NCBI GenBank assembly: GCA_029262955.1
Contig: JAJCYL010000650.1
Span: 1-32,508, forward strand
Origin: Cytophagales bacterium
Lineage (GTDB): Bacteria; Bacteroidota; Bacteroidia; Cytophagales; Cyclobacteriaceae
DNA length: 32,508 bases
Direction: 5' to 3'
The position numbers and the translations under genes were made by a program. Positions within the stretch are counted from its first letter, which is position 1, and each line of letters begins with the position of its first letter. Positions 18,507 through 26,898 of the stretch are shown piece after piece. The notes under the pieces were generated by a model. It did no database searches and was not told the DNA's origin. It worked only from the letters and a program-made list of their open reading frames with translations.

Positions 18507-18893
18507 TTAACTTTTTCTGAGATAGGTTGATAGGTATAGAAAAATTATAAAAAAATGAGCAATGGATAGTGCATCATCCAGGCCAACCCCGTGAATTAAT
18601 CTGGTAAAAAATGCCCCCAACATTATAACTGCTAATATCAACCCTCCAAAGTGACGAAACTTTGGAATCAGAAGTGCCAAACCTCCTGTGGTTTCCAGAA
18701 AACCAATTAGGAATAAGAACCACACAGGATAGCCCCATTCATCAAAGGCTGGTCCCCAAAAGCCATCGGGGTCGAATTTCCGAATCCCATTCACAATGAG
18801 ACGGTAGGCAAACCATGCACCCACCAGCCATAGTAGAAGAGGTTGAATACTGGTTAATTTTCCTCTTAAAATTTCTATATTTTTTAGAATCAT
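18507..18893 (-). CDS. DoxX family integral membrane protein
   Basis: 128 residues with four hydrophobic segments (LLLWLVGAWFAYRLIVNGI, WFLFLIGFLETTGGLALLI, LILAVIMLGAFFTRLI and HFFIIFLYLSTYL) in the DoxX layout, including the conserved FLETTGGLALLIP stretch. The ATG at 18893 is preferred over a TTG two codons upstream. DoxX-like proteins are small membrane proteins linked variously to redox or thiol stress; the specific role is unknown. It lies 102 bases downstream of the LytTR regulator, with a candidate LytTR binding site in the gap, so it is a likely regulatory target. Confidence 0.75.
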   Translation of the reverse strand: MILKNIEILRGKLTSIQPLLLWLVGAWFAYRLIVNGIRKFDPDGFWGPAFDEWGYPVWFLFLIGFLETTGGLALLIPKFRHFGGLILAVIMLGAFFTRLIHGVGLDDALSIAHFFIIFLYLSTYLRKS

Positions 18894-18947
18894 GCTCAAT
18901 AGATTTAAAGCCTCAATTCTATTTCACGGATGACTTTCTTTAAATTT

Positions 18948-18977
18948 TTTGTGGTGTATTGACGGTTATTTGTGGTG
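18948..18977. promoter_or_regulatory. Perfect 9-bp direct repeat, candidate LytTR operator
   Basis: TTTGTGGTG occurs at 18948-18956 and again at 18969-18977, separated by exactly 12 bases (21-base period, two helical turns). LytTR response regulators such as AgrA and ComE bind paired direct repeats of about 9 bp with about 12-bp spacing. The site lies between a LytTR gene and the DoxX gene, 55-84 bases upstream of the DoxX start. Confidence 0.5.
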
Positions 18978-18995
18978 AACTTTCTGATTGATAGT

Positions 18996-19766
18996 TCAAC
19001 CCTTTATCATCTTGATCTTATGCGCATAAGACTTGCTTAATTTGAGCTTCTTACCACCTTTAAGATGCAACAGATAACCTCCGGTTGGATTGGTTTCAAA
19101 TGAAGAAATTTTGGTGATATTAACGATGTATTTCCGATGTATTCTTTGGAATATCTGAGGATCCAGTCTTTTCTCAAGAGCATTTATTGTTTCTCGAATC
19201 AAATAATTTTTGTCTCCACTAAAAATCGCCACATAATTGTCATTGGCCTCAAACCAATCAACTTCATTGGGATCAATAAATGAAGTCTTATTTAAATGCC
19301 GATGCGGAATTTTGTCTAAATAGCGAGCTGGCGCCAATCTGATAATGCCCAGGGCATAAAGCAGCATTGATAGAATAAGATAGGCACTTAGAATTAGGAT
19401 GCCCGAATGTTGTAAAGTGAACACGAAGGACAAGCCAATTTGGTAATCTTGGGGACTATAGATCCATTCAATAAGATTGCTTACAAATGCGTAGCCCACT
19501 GTGAATAGGATGGCACACACAGAGATATAAAAAATTCTTGGTCCTGCTTTTTCGCTTTTACGCCAGCTTGATGGGAAAAGATAGGCAATAAGAGAAAATG
19601 CTGAGTATTGGAAAGTGATCAGAAAATACCATGGCTCAAGAGGGGGATTGTAACTTCTAAGTATCAACCAATCTTTGTAGATATGGGCTATTGCTAAAAC
19701 AAGGCCCAGGGCAAGCATTGACTTAAAGGCAAGTTTAGGAGAAAGCTTAGCGAATGGTTTGAACAT
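18996..19766 (-). CDS. Membrane-bound LytTR family DNA-binding regulator
   Basis: 256 residues. The N-terminal two-thirds contain four hydrophobic segments (MLALGLVLAIAHIY, YSAFSLIAYLFP, ISVCAILFTVGYAFV and LILSAYLILSMLLYALGII). The C-terminal hundred residues form a LytTR domain (VDWFEANDNYVAIFSGDKNYL ... FQRIHRKYIVNITKI ... GGYLLHLKGGKKLKLSKSYAHKIK). No receiver or kinase domain is present, so it resembles one-component membrane LytTR regulators that sense a signal in the membrane or bind a partner. It is 102 bases upstream of the DoxX gene on the same strand, and the perfect direct repeat between them is a likely target. The start is ATG at 19766. Confidence 0.9.
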   Translation of the reverse strand: MFKPFAKLSPKLAFKSMLALGLVLAIAHIYKDWLILRSYNPPLEPWYFLITFQYSAFSLIAYLFPSSWRKSEKAGPRIFYISVCAILFTVGYAFVSNLIEWIYSPQDYQIGLSFVFTLQHSGILILSAYLILSMLLYALGIIRLAPARYLDKIPHRHLNKTSFIDPNEVDWFEANDNYVAIFSGDKNYLIRETINALEKRLDPQIFQRIHRKYIVNITKISSFETNPTGGYLLHLKGGKKLKLSKSYAHKIKMIKG

Positions 19767-19842
19767 GGCAGCTTTTACCCATCCAACCTACGACTTTCTC
19801 ACTAAATTTCATGAGGAAAATATGCCTGTATTGTCAACCAAT

Positions 19843-19873
19843 GCATTTTCAGAAGCTTATCTCCTGAAAATGC
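19843..19873. repeat. Perfect 10-bp inverted repeat upstream of the LytTR gene
   Basis: GCATTTTCAG (19843-19852) and CTGAAAATGC (19864-19873) are exact reverse complements around an 11-base loop. It lies 77-107 bases upstream of the LytTR start and has no following T-run on the minus strand, so it fits an operator for a dimeric regulator better than a terminator. It could also be an RNA leader hairpin. Confidence 0.5.
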
Positions 19874-19908
19874 TTCGGCATGATCAAGATTACGGGCGCT
19901 GAAAAGAA

Positions 19909-19951
19909 TGAAGTGAAGAATCACATTATTATGGCAGGATTCTTCGCTTCA
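19909..19951 (-). terminator. Hairpin terminator of the Asp-box propeller gene
   Basis: On the minus strand, six bases after the stop codon, a 14-base stem begins (TGAAGCGAAGAATC paired with GATTCTTCACTTCA, one G-U pair, 15-base loop). It is followed by the T-rich TTCTTTTC. It probably ends transcription before the LytTR gene. The T-run is interrupted, so termination strength is uncertain. Confidence 0.6.
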
Positions 19952-19957
19952 CTGTGA

Positions 19958-22900
19958 TTACAAACTCTTTTTGCCAACACTTACCGGAGGCACATCCTTT
20001 GCTTTGTTATTAACTCTTTGAATGTCATTGGCTATAATTTGATCAAGTGTCCCTTGAGCTTCATTGACTTCTCCTCTCAATTCATCTAAACGAGATAGTT
20101 GAGGCTGAGTCGGTTTGCTCGATGCGCCATTGATAGCCCTTGATAAAGATCGAATTTCCTCCCTCAATCTTGGGCGTTGGCGGTAGCCCATTGATGGAGG
20201 TGGTCGTTTTAGAACCTCATCTTGTAACTCTCCCAGTTTCTGCTTAGCTCCTTTGATATCCTCCATAACACTCTGATCAAAATCCTGATTTTCACTTTGT
20301 TTGAGCTTGCGGTTGAGCTCCGTAAGCTGCTGATCATAGGTTTTAGTATCATTTACCATGGAATTGGCCTGAGATAGCAATTCTCTTAGCGCAAGCATCG
20401 TGTTGGTTCTAAGTCGATAATCCTCATCAGACATCTTGACCCTTGGGTCTCCACGGACCTCAATGGTGGTTTCCATTTCTTCGCCATTAACCTTAAGTCG
20501 GGCTGTATAAGTTCCAGGGGACACATAGGGATACATAGGCCCTCTAAAGAATCCACCGCCAGCGGCTCCTTCCATTGGCTTGGCTGCCTCATGTGCAAGA
20601 TTCCAAACTATCCTATTAACTCCTGCCCTGGCAGTTGAATCTGTTAATGTTCTTACTACATCACCGGAAGCATTTAGAATGTCAACCGTTGCTGTCACTT
20701 TCTCGCCAGAGGCAAGGAAGTAGTTAATATAGGCCCCGAATTCAGGATTTTTTGCCTTATAGTGGCGGTCTCCTAAATTTTCCAATCGGGAATACATGTG
20801 CCACAAAGTAGCTCTTCGTGATGGAAATAAATGCACGGACTTTCCACTGGTATTGTCTAATTCCTGAATGGGTCGGATATCATCTAATATCCATGCACCC
20901 CTGCCGTGAGTGGCAACGATCAAATCTCTGTCCCTCGCCTGAATTCGGATGTCTCTAACCGATACATTAGGCAAATTGTTATTAATCTTTGACCAATTCT
21001 GACCTTTATTCCAACTGGCAAAGATCCCGTGCTCCATGCCGGCATAAAGCAGGTTTGGATTGATTGGATCTTGCCGCACTACCTTCACATAATCATCTTG
21101 TGGTAGTCCATTGATAATTTTGGACCATGTTCTCCCATAGTCAGTGGTCATAAAAATATAGGGTCTGAAATCGTCCATTCTATGCTGATCGACGGTAACA
21201 AAGGCTGTACCTGCATCATGTTCGGAAGCGTGAATCTTTGAAACCCATGCAAAGGCGGGTAACCCTTTAATACGATCATTGAGTTTGGTCCAGTTTTTCC
21301 CGGCGTCCCTTGTCAGTTGCACATTGCCATCATCCGTACCTGCCCAGATTACTCCAGCTTCTAAAGGAGACTCATCAATGTAAAGAATCGAGCAATGGAA
21401 TTCAGCGGCAGTATTGTCCTGGTAAATGGTGCCACCGGAAGTCCTCTGTTTTGACTTATCGTTAGTGGTCAGGTCTCCACTGATTTGCTCCCAACTATGT
21501 CCGCGATTTGTTGACTTAAAAATCACATTACCACCGAAGTAGACAGTATTAGGATCATGGGGAGAGATTGAAATAGGCGAGTCCCAATTGAATCGAAATT
21601 TGTGATTTTCAATCGCATCTCCTGCCGACCCGGTTATTTTGGGGTAGGGATGGATGTTTCTTACATTTCCATACCTGGAGTCTACATGAAAGATAACTCC
21701 TCCCTGAAGATTGGTGTAAACCTCATGCTCACTGCCGGGTATCGGTACGGCATAATATCCATCACCTCCGGCAAGACCTTTCCAATGCCGCTTAAGAATA
21801 CCGGCACTGTAAAGCGAATTACTTGGTCCAACCCAGGTGCCATTATCCTGAAGGCCTCCATACACGTTGTATGGATCCTGATTGTCAATGTGCATTTGGT
21901 AGAATTGCGAGAGCTCAACATTGTTAATAATTTCCCATGAGTCTCCACCATCATGCGAAATCTGAAACCCACCATCGCTACCGTTCAGAATATGATTGGA
22001 GTTTTCCGGATCGATCCATAATGCCTGGTGGTCACCATGAACTGTGTTGGCGATGCGATCCCAGTTTTTGCCTCCATCCTTTGATCGACTTAAACGTCCT
22101 GAAATTGAAAAGAGGATATCAGGATTATTAGGGTCGACTCGAACATCGCTATAGTAGAAAGGCCTGAAATTGATATTTGGGTCATCATTGACCATTTTCC
22201 AATTGTTGCCCCGATCCTCAGACCTAAATGCAGTACCTCCACCTTCAAATTCGGTCATCAGATAGATGATATTAGGTTGACTTTGAGCAATGTGGATACC
22301 TGGTCGGGCCATGTCTGTGGTTGGTAATCCATTCATGATTTTGTCCCAGGTCTCACCACCATCCATGGTTCGATAGATGGCAGTGTTTTTTCCACCATCA
22401 TCAAAACGCCATGGTCGTCTTCTAAAGGTCCACATGCCTGCATACATGATACGTGGATTGCTCGACTCCATAGCGATATCAGAACATCCTGTGTCCTCAT
22501 CTATATAAAGAATTTTTTTCCAGGACTTTCCACCATCAATCGTCTTGAAAACGCCTCTGTCAGGATTTGCCCCCCATTCTTTACCTAATGCACATACACA
22601 TGCTACATCAGGGTTAGTTGGGTCTACAACTATTCTTTTGATTCTTTCAGTCTCCTTCAAGCCGAGGTGCTTCCAGTTCTGTCCGGCATCGACAGATCTA
22701 TACACACCGTAGCCATAACCCACACTGTTTCTAGGATCCCCCTCTCCGGTACCAACCCATAGTACGCTTTTATCTGAAGGGGCAATGGTTAGGGCACCAA
22801 TTGAATAGGCCCTTTGACCTTCGAAAATAGGAGTGAAGTTCACACCTCCGTTGGTGGTCTTAAAAATGCCGCCATCGGCACCTGAAACATAGAAAGTACT

Positions 22901-23071
22901 TGGATCACCGGGGATACCATCGATATCGGTTACTCGTCCACCCATATTAGCCGGGCCTATAGCCCTCCATTTGTAGGATTTGAGGGCCTCAGTATTTTTG
23001 GAACTTTGTGCTTGGTTGTCAGTAAGACCTAAGAGAGATAGGCAGACTGTCAGGGATAGGATGAATTTCAT
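19958..23071 (-). CDS. Secreted sortilin/BNR-type Asp-box beta-propeller protein
   Basis: 1037 residues with a signal peptide (MKFILSLTVCLSLLGLTDNQAQ). Residues of about 30-740 carry at least eleven Asp-box motifs of the form S/T-x-D/N-x-G-x-x-W/F, such as TTNGGVNF, SVDAGQNW, TIDGGKSW, TMDGGETW, SKDGGKNW, SHDGGDSW, TRDAGKNW and TTDYGRTW. These are characteristic of the Vps10/sortilin and BNR propeller superfamily. An immunoglobulin/FlgD-like domain follows (about 770-870; GDVVRTLTDSTARAGVNRIVWN), then a helical, probably coiled-coil tail (about 885-1030). Related Bacteroidota proteins are annotated as glycosyl hydrolase or sortilin-like, but no catalytic residues can be assigned, so a binding role is as likely. 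No T9SS sorting domain is seen at the C-terminus. Confidence 0.85.
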   Translation of the reverse strand: MKFILSLTVCLSLLGLTDNQAQSSKNTEALKSYKWRAIGPANMGGRVTDIDGIPGDPSTFYVSGADGGIFKTTNGGVNFTPIFEGQRAYSIGALTIAPSDKSVLWVGTGEGDPRNSVGYGYGVYRSVDAGQNWKHLGLKETERIKRIVVDPTNPDVACVCALGKEWGANPDRGVFKTIDGGKSWKKILYIDEDTGCSDIAMESSNPRIMYAGMWTFRRRPWRFDDGGKNTAIYRTMDGGETWDKIMNGLPTTDMARPGIHIAQSQPNIIYLMTEFEGGGTAFRSEDRGNNWKMVNDDPNINFRPFYYSDVRVDPNNPDILFSISGRLSRSKDGGKNWDRIANTVHGDHQALWIDPENSNHILNGSDGGFQISHDGGDSWEIINNVELSQFYQMHIDNQDPYNVYGGLQDNGTWVGPSNSLYSAGILKRHWKGLAGGDGYYAVPIPGSEHEVYTNLQGGVIFHVDSRYGNVRNIHPYPKITGSAGDAIENHKFRFNWDSPISISPHDPNTVYFGGNVIFKSTNRGHSWEQISGDLTTNDKSKQRTSGGTIYQDNTAAEFHCSILYIDESPLEAGVIWAGTDDGNVQLTRDAGKNWTKLNDRIKGLPAFAWVSKIHASEHDAGTAFVTVDQHRMDDFRPYIFMTTDYGRTWSKIINGLPQDDYVKVVRQDPINPNLLYAGMEHGIFASWNKGQNWSKINNNLPNVSVRDIRIQARDRDLIVATHGRGAWILDDIRPIQELDNTSGKSVHLFPSRRATLWHMYSRLENLGDRHYKAKNPEFGAYINYFLASGEKVTATVDILNASGDVVRTLTDSTARAGVNRIVWNLAHEAAKPMEGAAGGGFFRGPMYPYVSPGTYTARLKVNGEEMETTIEVRGDPRVKMSDEDYRLRTNTMLALRELLSQANSMVNDTKTYDQQLTELNRKLKQSENQDFDQSVMEDIKGAKQKLGELQDEVLKRPPPSMGYRQRPRLREEIRSLSRAINGASSKPTQPQLSRLDELRGEVNEAQGTLDQIIANDIQRVNNKAKDVPPVSVGKKSL

Positions 23072-23274
23072 AGTGGTTCTGTTTGTAGACGCTACTATTT
23101 ATTCACTACCAGCATGAATTCAAAGCCATTAGGTTTGGAGCTGCATTAGAATTATTTGAAAGGTAGGATTGATCACCAAAACTGTTAATTTATTCCTCCA
23201 AATGGCTTTGTGTATATTCAGTTAAGTGTAGTTACCCTTTGACCGAACACTGGGCTGGCTGTCAATACAAATTC

Positions 23275-23316
23275 AAAAAAAAGGAAAGGAGTCTTCCTCA
23301 CCGAGAAAGACTCCTT
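23275..23316 (-). terminator. Intrinsic terminator downstream of the cyclophilin gene
   Basis: On the minus strand AAGGAGTCTT and AAGACTCCTT form a perfect 10-bp stem (23307-23316 with 23286-23295) around an 11-base loop. TCC and a run of T residues follow (23275-23282 read as T). It starts 21 bases after the stop codon of the cyclophilin gene and is a textbook rho-independent terminator. Confidence 0.9.
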
Positions 23317-23337
23317 CAAATGGTGTGAATTCTGGAA

Positions 23338-23772
23338 CTATTCCGTTATCACTACCTTGTCCATGACATCTCCTTGTTCAATAGCATCAATCACTTCAAG
23401 TCCTTCATAAACCTTGCCGAATACGGTGTGGTTTTTATCCAAATGAGCAGTATTAGCTCGGCTGTGGCAAACGAAAAATTGTGATCCACCGGTATTTCGT
23501 CCGGCATGGGCCATTGAAAGGACACCTCGATCGTGGTATTGGTTTTCACCATCTAATTCACAATCGATGTTATAACCTGGTCCACCCGCTCCGGTGCCCT
23601 CAGGACATCCACCCTGGATAACGAAATCAGGAATAACGCGGTGAAAAGTGAGGCCGTTGTAATAACCCTTTTCAGCAAGAGTGATGAAATTTTCAACAGT
23701 TTTTGGGGCATCTGCTTCGAAGAAGTTAATCTTCATGATACCCTTCTTAGTATGTATTTCAGCTTTTTTCAA
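23338..23772 (-). CDS. Cyclophilin-type peptidyl-prolyl cis-trans isomerase
   Basis: 144 residues with no signal peptide, a compact single-domain cyclophilin that catalyses proline isomerisation during protein folding, probably in the cytoplasm. Active-site elements are intact: FHRVIPDFVIQGG (catalytic Arg), GVLSMAHAGRNTGGSQFFV, and HLDKNHTVFGKV, where His replaces the Trp of human CypA, as in many bacterial forms. It is a monocistronic unit: a strong terminator lies downstream, and the CHAT-protein gene diverges upstream across a 192-base region where I found no perfect TAnnTTTG element. Confidence 0.92.
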   Translation of the reverse strand: MKKAEIHTKKGIMKINFFEADAPKTVENFITLAEKGYYNGLTFHRVIPDFVIQGGCPEGTGAGGPGYNIDCELDGENQYHDRGVLSMAHAGRNTGGSQFFVCHSRANTAHLDKNHTVFGKVYEGLEVIDAIEQGDVMDKVVITE

Positions 23773-23964
23773 AATGAGAAACTTTTGGTTAAGAAAGGTG
23801 CGAAATTAAGTGATTCATAGTAGTTGTCTAATGATTTGCACAAATTACTGACTGATAAAAAGGCACTACGCTTTGTTAAACTAATTCCCGTTAGAAGCCA
23901 GTTATCCATCGAATATAGTAGAGTATTCAGTATCTTGCGGTACTCAATATTGGGCTAATAAGAA

Positions 23965-26898
23965 TTGAGTTTGTATAGGTTTGAACACGTGAATGTGCAT
24001 AGACATTTACTCGGATGGGTAGTGGCATGGTTATTCCTCGGTCCGCTGGATCTAAAGGCACTTGATTGCTTAACTCAACTGGATAGCATCAGCTATTACC
24101 TCCGAACCTTTCCGCAAAAGGCCCTCGTTACTTCAGACTCATTGCTCATTTCCATGAAGCAGCAGGACTGTGGTACAGACAGTACAAAAGCGGATGTTTA
24201 TAATAACCTGGGATTGATTTTTTGGGAATTGGGAGATTATGAGCGGGCAGATTCCGCATTTCGCTATTCTCTTAATACTTATTTGAAGCTGTATGATTCT
24301 ACCAGCTATCAAATCATGCCGCTCTACCTTAATTACTCAGGCATGTACCAGGCTGCTGGCGACCCGATTAAGGCAGAAAAATTTCTACTGCTCCTTAATC
24401 GCACGGTTCTTGCCAATTTTGGTTATGAAACGAAGGAATTTGTTGAAGTGCTTTACCGAATGGGGCTATTTTATCTGAACAGTGGCAAATACCAGGAAGG
24501 CTTAAAGCACCTGAAAGAAGCCTTGCAAGTTGCCGGCGAAGCCTATGTTGAAAAGGACTCCATTCAATCCCGGTTACTGATAGAAATAGGCACTGCCGAA
24601 AGGATAATTGGTAACTATGCTCAAAGTAGAAACGACCTGAATAATGCATTGATTAATATCAATGACAATGAGGGGATGATGCATTTGATGGCCGTTGATC
24701 GGCTAGCATCTCTAAGAACTGAATTGGGTGAATTTGCCTCTTCTGAAACTGATTTACTTAGAAATCTGGAGGTCAAGTACAAGCTGTTTACAAGAGACAC
24801 ACTTTCAATTATTGAAACCTTAAATAACCTGGGACTACTTTACTTCAGATTGAATGATTTAGGGCCTTCTAAAAAATACTTTACTGATGCAATGAGGCTG
24901 GCCAGCAACTACAGGGTGATATGCGGGACATTGTTAAATAATTTGGGGACAATATTCTGGCGGGAAGGACAATTGGAAGAAGCAGAAGAACACTTTATAG
25001 GCAGTAGCGGCATCTTCAGAGAAGTTTATGGTGCCATTCATCCGGACTATGCCAGCAGTTTGAATAATCTAGCCACTATTTATAACGCGGAAGGAGATTA
25101 TGAGAATGCGCTTTCAACTTATTTGAAAGTCCTGGATCTGGATGAAGTATTGACCGGGAATCAACATCCAAGGTATGCTACTACCCTCAACAATATAGCG
25201 CTTGTCTTTATCAATCTAGGTCAACCGGAATTTGCCGAAAGTATGCTAACACAGGCTCTATCCATACGTAAAGAGACTTTAGGTATCAATCACCCTCTGT
25301 ATGTAAAGACCCTTAATGATCTTGGTATTTATTATTTGATTGTTGAGGACCAGGAAGAGGCCCTCAATCAATTCGATCAAGCGTTGGAGCTTGAAATTAA
25401 ACACATGCAAGATGTGTTTCCGGTGTTAACTAACACGCAACGGGAGCAATTTTTTGAAGAGATTAAGTACAACATTGAACGCTTCAGCTCATTGGCTTTT
25501 AACAATGGTAAAAAATGGCAGGAAAAGGCCTTTAATTATTTTATTAATACCAAATCAGTCTTGTTTTATGCAGCAGATAAAATGAGACAGGTGGTGCAGA
25601 GTAGCAATAACCAGGCATTAATTGATTTATATCAGTCATGGAGAGCAATTAAGTTTAGGTTGGCGCAGGTGTTCCTTCTCAGCGCTGAGGAAAAGGAACG
25701 TCAGGGATTATCTATTGAGACACTCGAACGAGGAGCTGATGACCTGGAAAAAGAGTTGGGACAGGCGTTTAAGGTATTTGCAGATCAAACAGAAAATCAC
25801 TTTTATGATTGGCGTACCATACAGGAGGCAATGAGTGACAGTGTCGCTTTGGTGGAAATACTTCATTACCGCAAATACCAGGTAAAGTCCGATTCATCAG
25901 GATTCGATCAGGGCTTTATCGGATCTTCAAACTATGTGTCATTTGTTTTACATGCCAACACTACGCTGGAAATCATACAATGGGAAAAGAATATGAACCT
26001 TGAAAGGATGTTCTCGTTCTATAGAAACTCATTGCAATTCTCTTTTCAGGATACGGTTAGTTATGACACCTATTGGAAGGAAATCAACAAACACCTCGAC
26101 AATACACAACGCGTTTATTTCGCTGCAGATGGAATCTTTCATAAAATAAACCCTGCATTATTATACGATACCGATAATAAAAATTATGTGGCGGATAAAT
26201 ACCATATTGTAAATATTACCAGTGGAAAAGACTTAATTGTCTTTAAGAAAGATGAGTCAAAACTGGATGCCAAAATTTTTGGAAATCCTGCCTATCAGAC
26301 ATTAAACCTGAACACCTCCATCGACCCACTTCCCAATGCTGAACGAGAGGCGGAGGAAATTTCAAAGATCCTTACCGGAAAAGGGTGGCAGGTGGAAACC
26401 AATTACAATCTTGCCGCTACAGAAGAAAAATTAAAAGCCACTAGAAATCCGGGGATTTTGCATGTGGCTACCCATGGCTATTTCTCTGAGGAGGATGAAG
26501 AGCATAATGCATTATTTAACTCAGGTTTATACATGGCACGCTCTAATGAGCAGAGTCAGGATGATGGTATCTTAACTGCCTATGAAGCCATGAACCTTAC
26601 TCTGGATGATACAGATCTCGTAGTGCTTTCTGCCTGTGAAACGGCTCTTGGCCAGATTAAAAATGGAGAAGGAGTATTTGGTTTACAGCGGGCATTCCTT
26701 GTGGCAGGTGCCAATCACCTGATTCTTTCCCTGGTAAAAGTAGAAGACGAGGCCACCAAAACATTCATGGAATTATTTTATACCAGATTGACTGAATCCA
26801 GGAACATTGAGGAAGCCTTTTTTCGATCAAGAGAACTTTTTAGAGAAAAGTATCCTAATCCCTATAACTGGGGAGCATTTATACTACTATCTAATTGA
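23965..26898 (+). CDS. Secreted TPR-CHAT domain protein (caspase-like fold)
   Basis: 977 residues. No ATG lies near the start. TTG at 23965 is the first possible start after an in-frame stop at 23959; TTG 23971 or GTG 23989/23995 are alternatives. All keep a hydrophobic signal segment (HLLGWVVAWLFLGPLDLKA). Residues of about 60-480 are tetratricopeptide repeats, many of the kinesin-light-chain style (HPDYASSLNNLATIYNAEGDYENAL). A linker (VFPVLTNTQREQFFEEI) leads to a C-terminal CHAT domain with the dyad His837 in VATHGYFSE and Cys891 in LSACETALG. The CHAT domain ends with GVFGLQRAFLVAGANHLILSL and NPYNWGAFILL, as expected. CHAT domains are caspase-like proteases or degenerate relatives; the substrate is unknown. 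The 3' end overlaps the OmpA-LysM gene antisense by 37 bases. Confidence 0.88.
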   Translation: MSLYRFEHVNVHRHLLGWVVAWLFLGPLDLKALDCLTQLDSISYYLRTFPQKALVTSDSLLISMKQQDCGTDSTKADVYNNLGLIFWELGDYERADSAFRYSLNTYLKLYDSTSYQIMPLYLNYSGMYQAAGDPIKAEKFLLLLNRTVLANFGYETKEFVEVLYRMGLFYLNSGKYQEGLKHLKEALQVAGEAYVEKDSIQSRLLIEIGTAERIIGNYAQSRNDLNNALININDNEGMMHLMAVDRLASLRTELGEFASSETDLLRNLEVKYKLFTRDTLSIIETLNNLGLLYFRLNDLGPSKKYFTDAMRLASNYRVICGTLLNNLGTIFWREGQLEEAEEHFIGSSGIFREVYGAIHPDYASSLNNLATIYNAEGDYENALSTYLKVLDLDEVLTGNQHPRYATTLNNIALVFINLGQPEFAESMLTQALSIRKETLGINHPLYVKTLNDLGIYYLIVEDQEEALNQFDQALELEIKHMQDVFPVLTNTQREQFFEEIKYNIERFSSLAFNNGKKWQEKAFNYFINTKSVLFYAADKMRQVVQSSNNQALIDLYQSWRAIKFRLAQVFLLSAEEKERQGLSIETLERGADDLEKELGQAFKVFADQTENHFYDWRTIQEAMSDSVALVEILHYRKYQVKSDSSGFDQGFIGSSNYVSFVLHANTTLEIIQWEKNMNLERMFSFYRNSLQFSFQDTVSYDTYWKEINKHLDNTQRVYFAADGIFHKINPALLYDTDNKNYVADKYHIVNITSGKDLIVFKKDESKLDAKIFGNPAYQTLNLNTSIDPLPNAEREAEEISKILTGKGWQVETNYNLAATEEKLKATRNPGILHVATHGYFSEEDEEHNALFNSGLYMARSNEQSQDDGILTAYEAMNLTLDDTDLVVLSACETALGQIKNGEGVFGLQRAFLVAGANHLILSLVKVEDEATKTFMELFYTRLTESRNIEEAFFRSRELFREKYPNPYNWGAFILLSN

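Noticed and set aside
23965..26898. CHAT-gasdermin type defence pair
   Set aside because: No gasdermin-like or other defence effector gene is adjacent, and the CHAT protein has an export signal.
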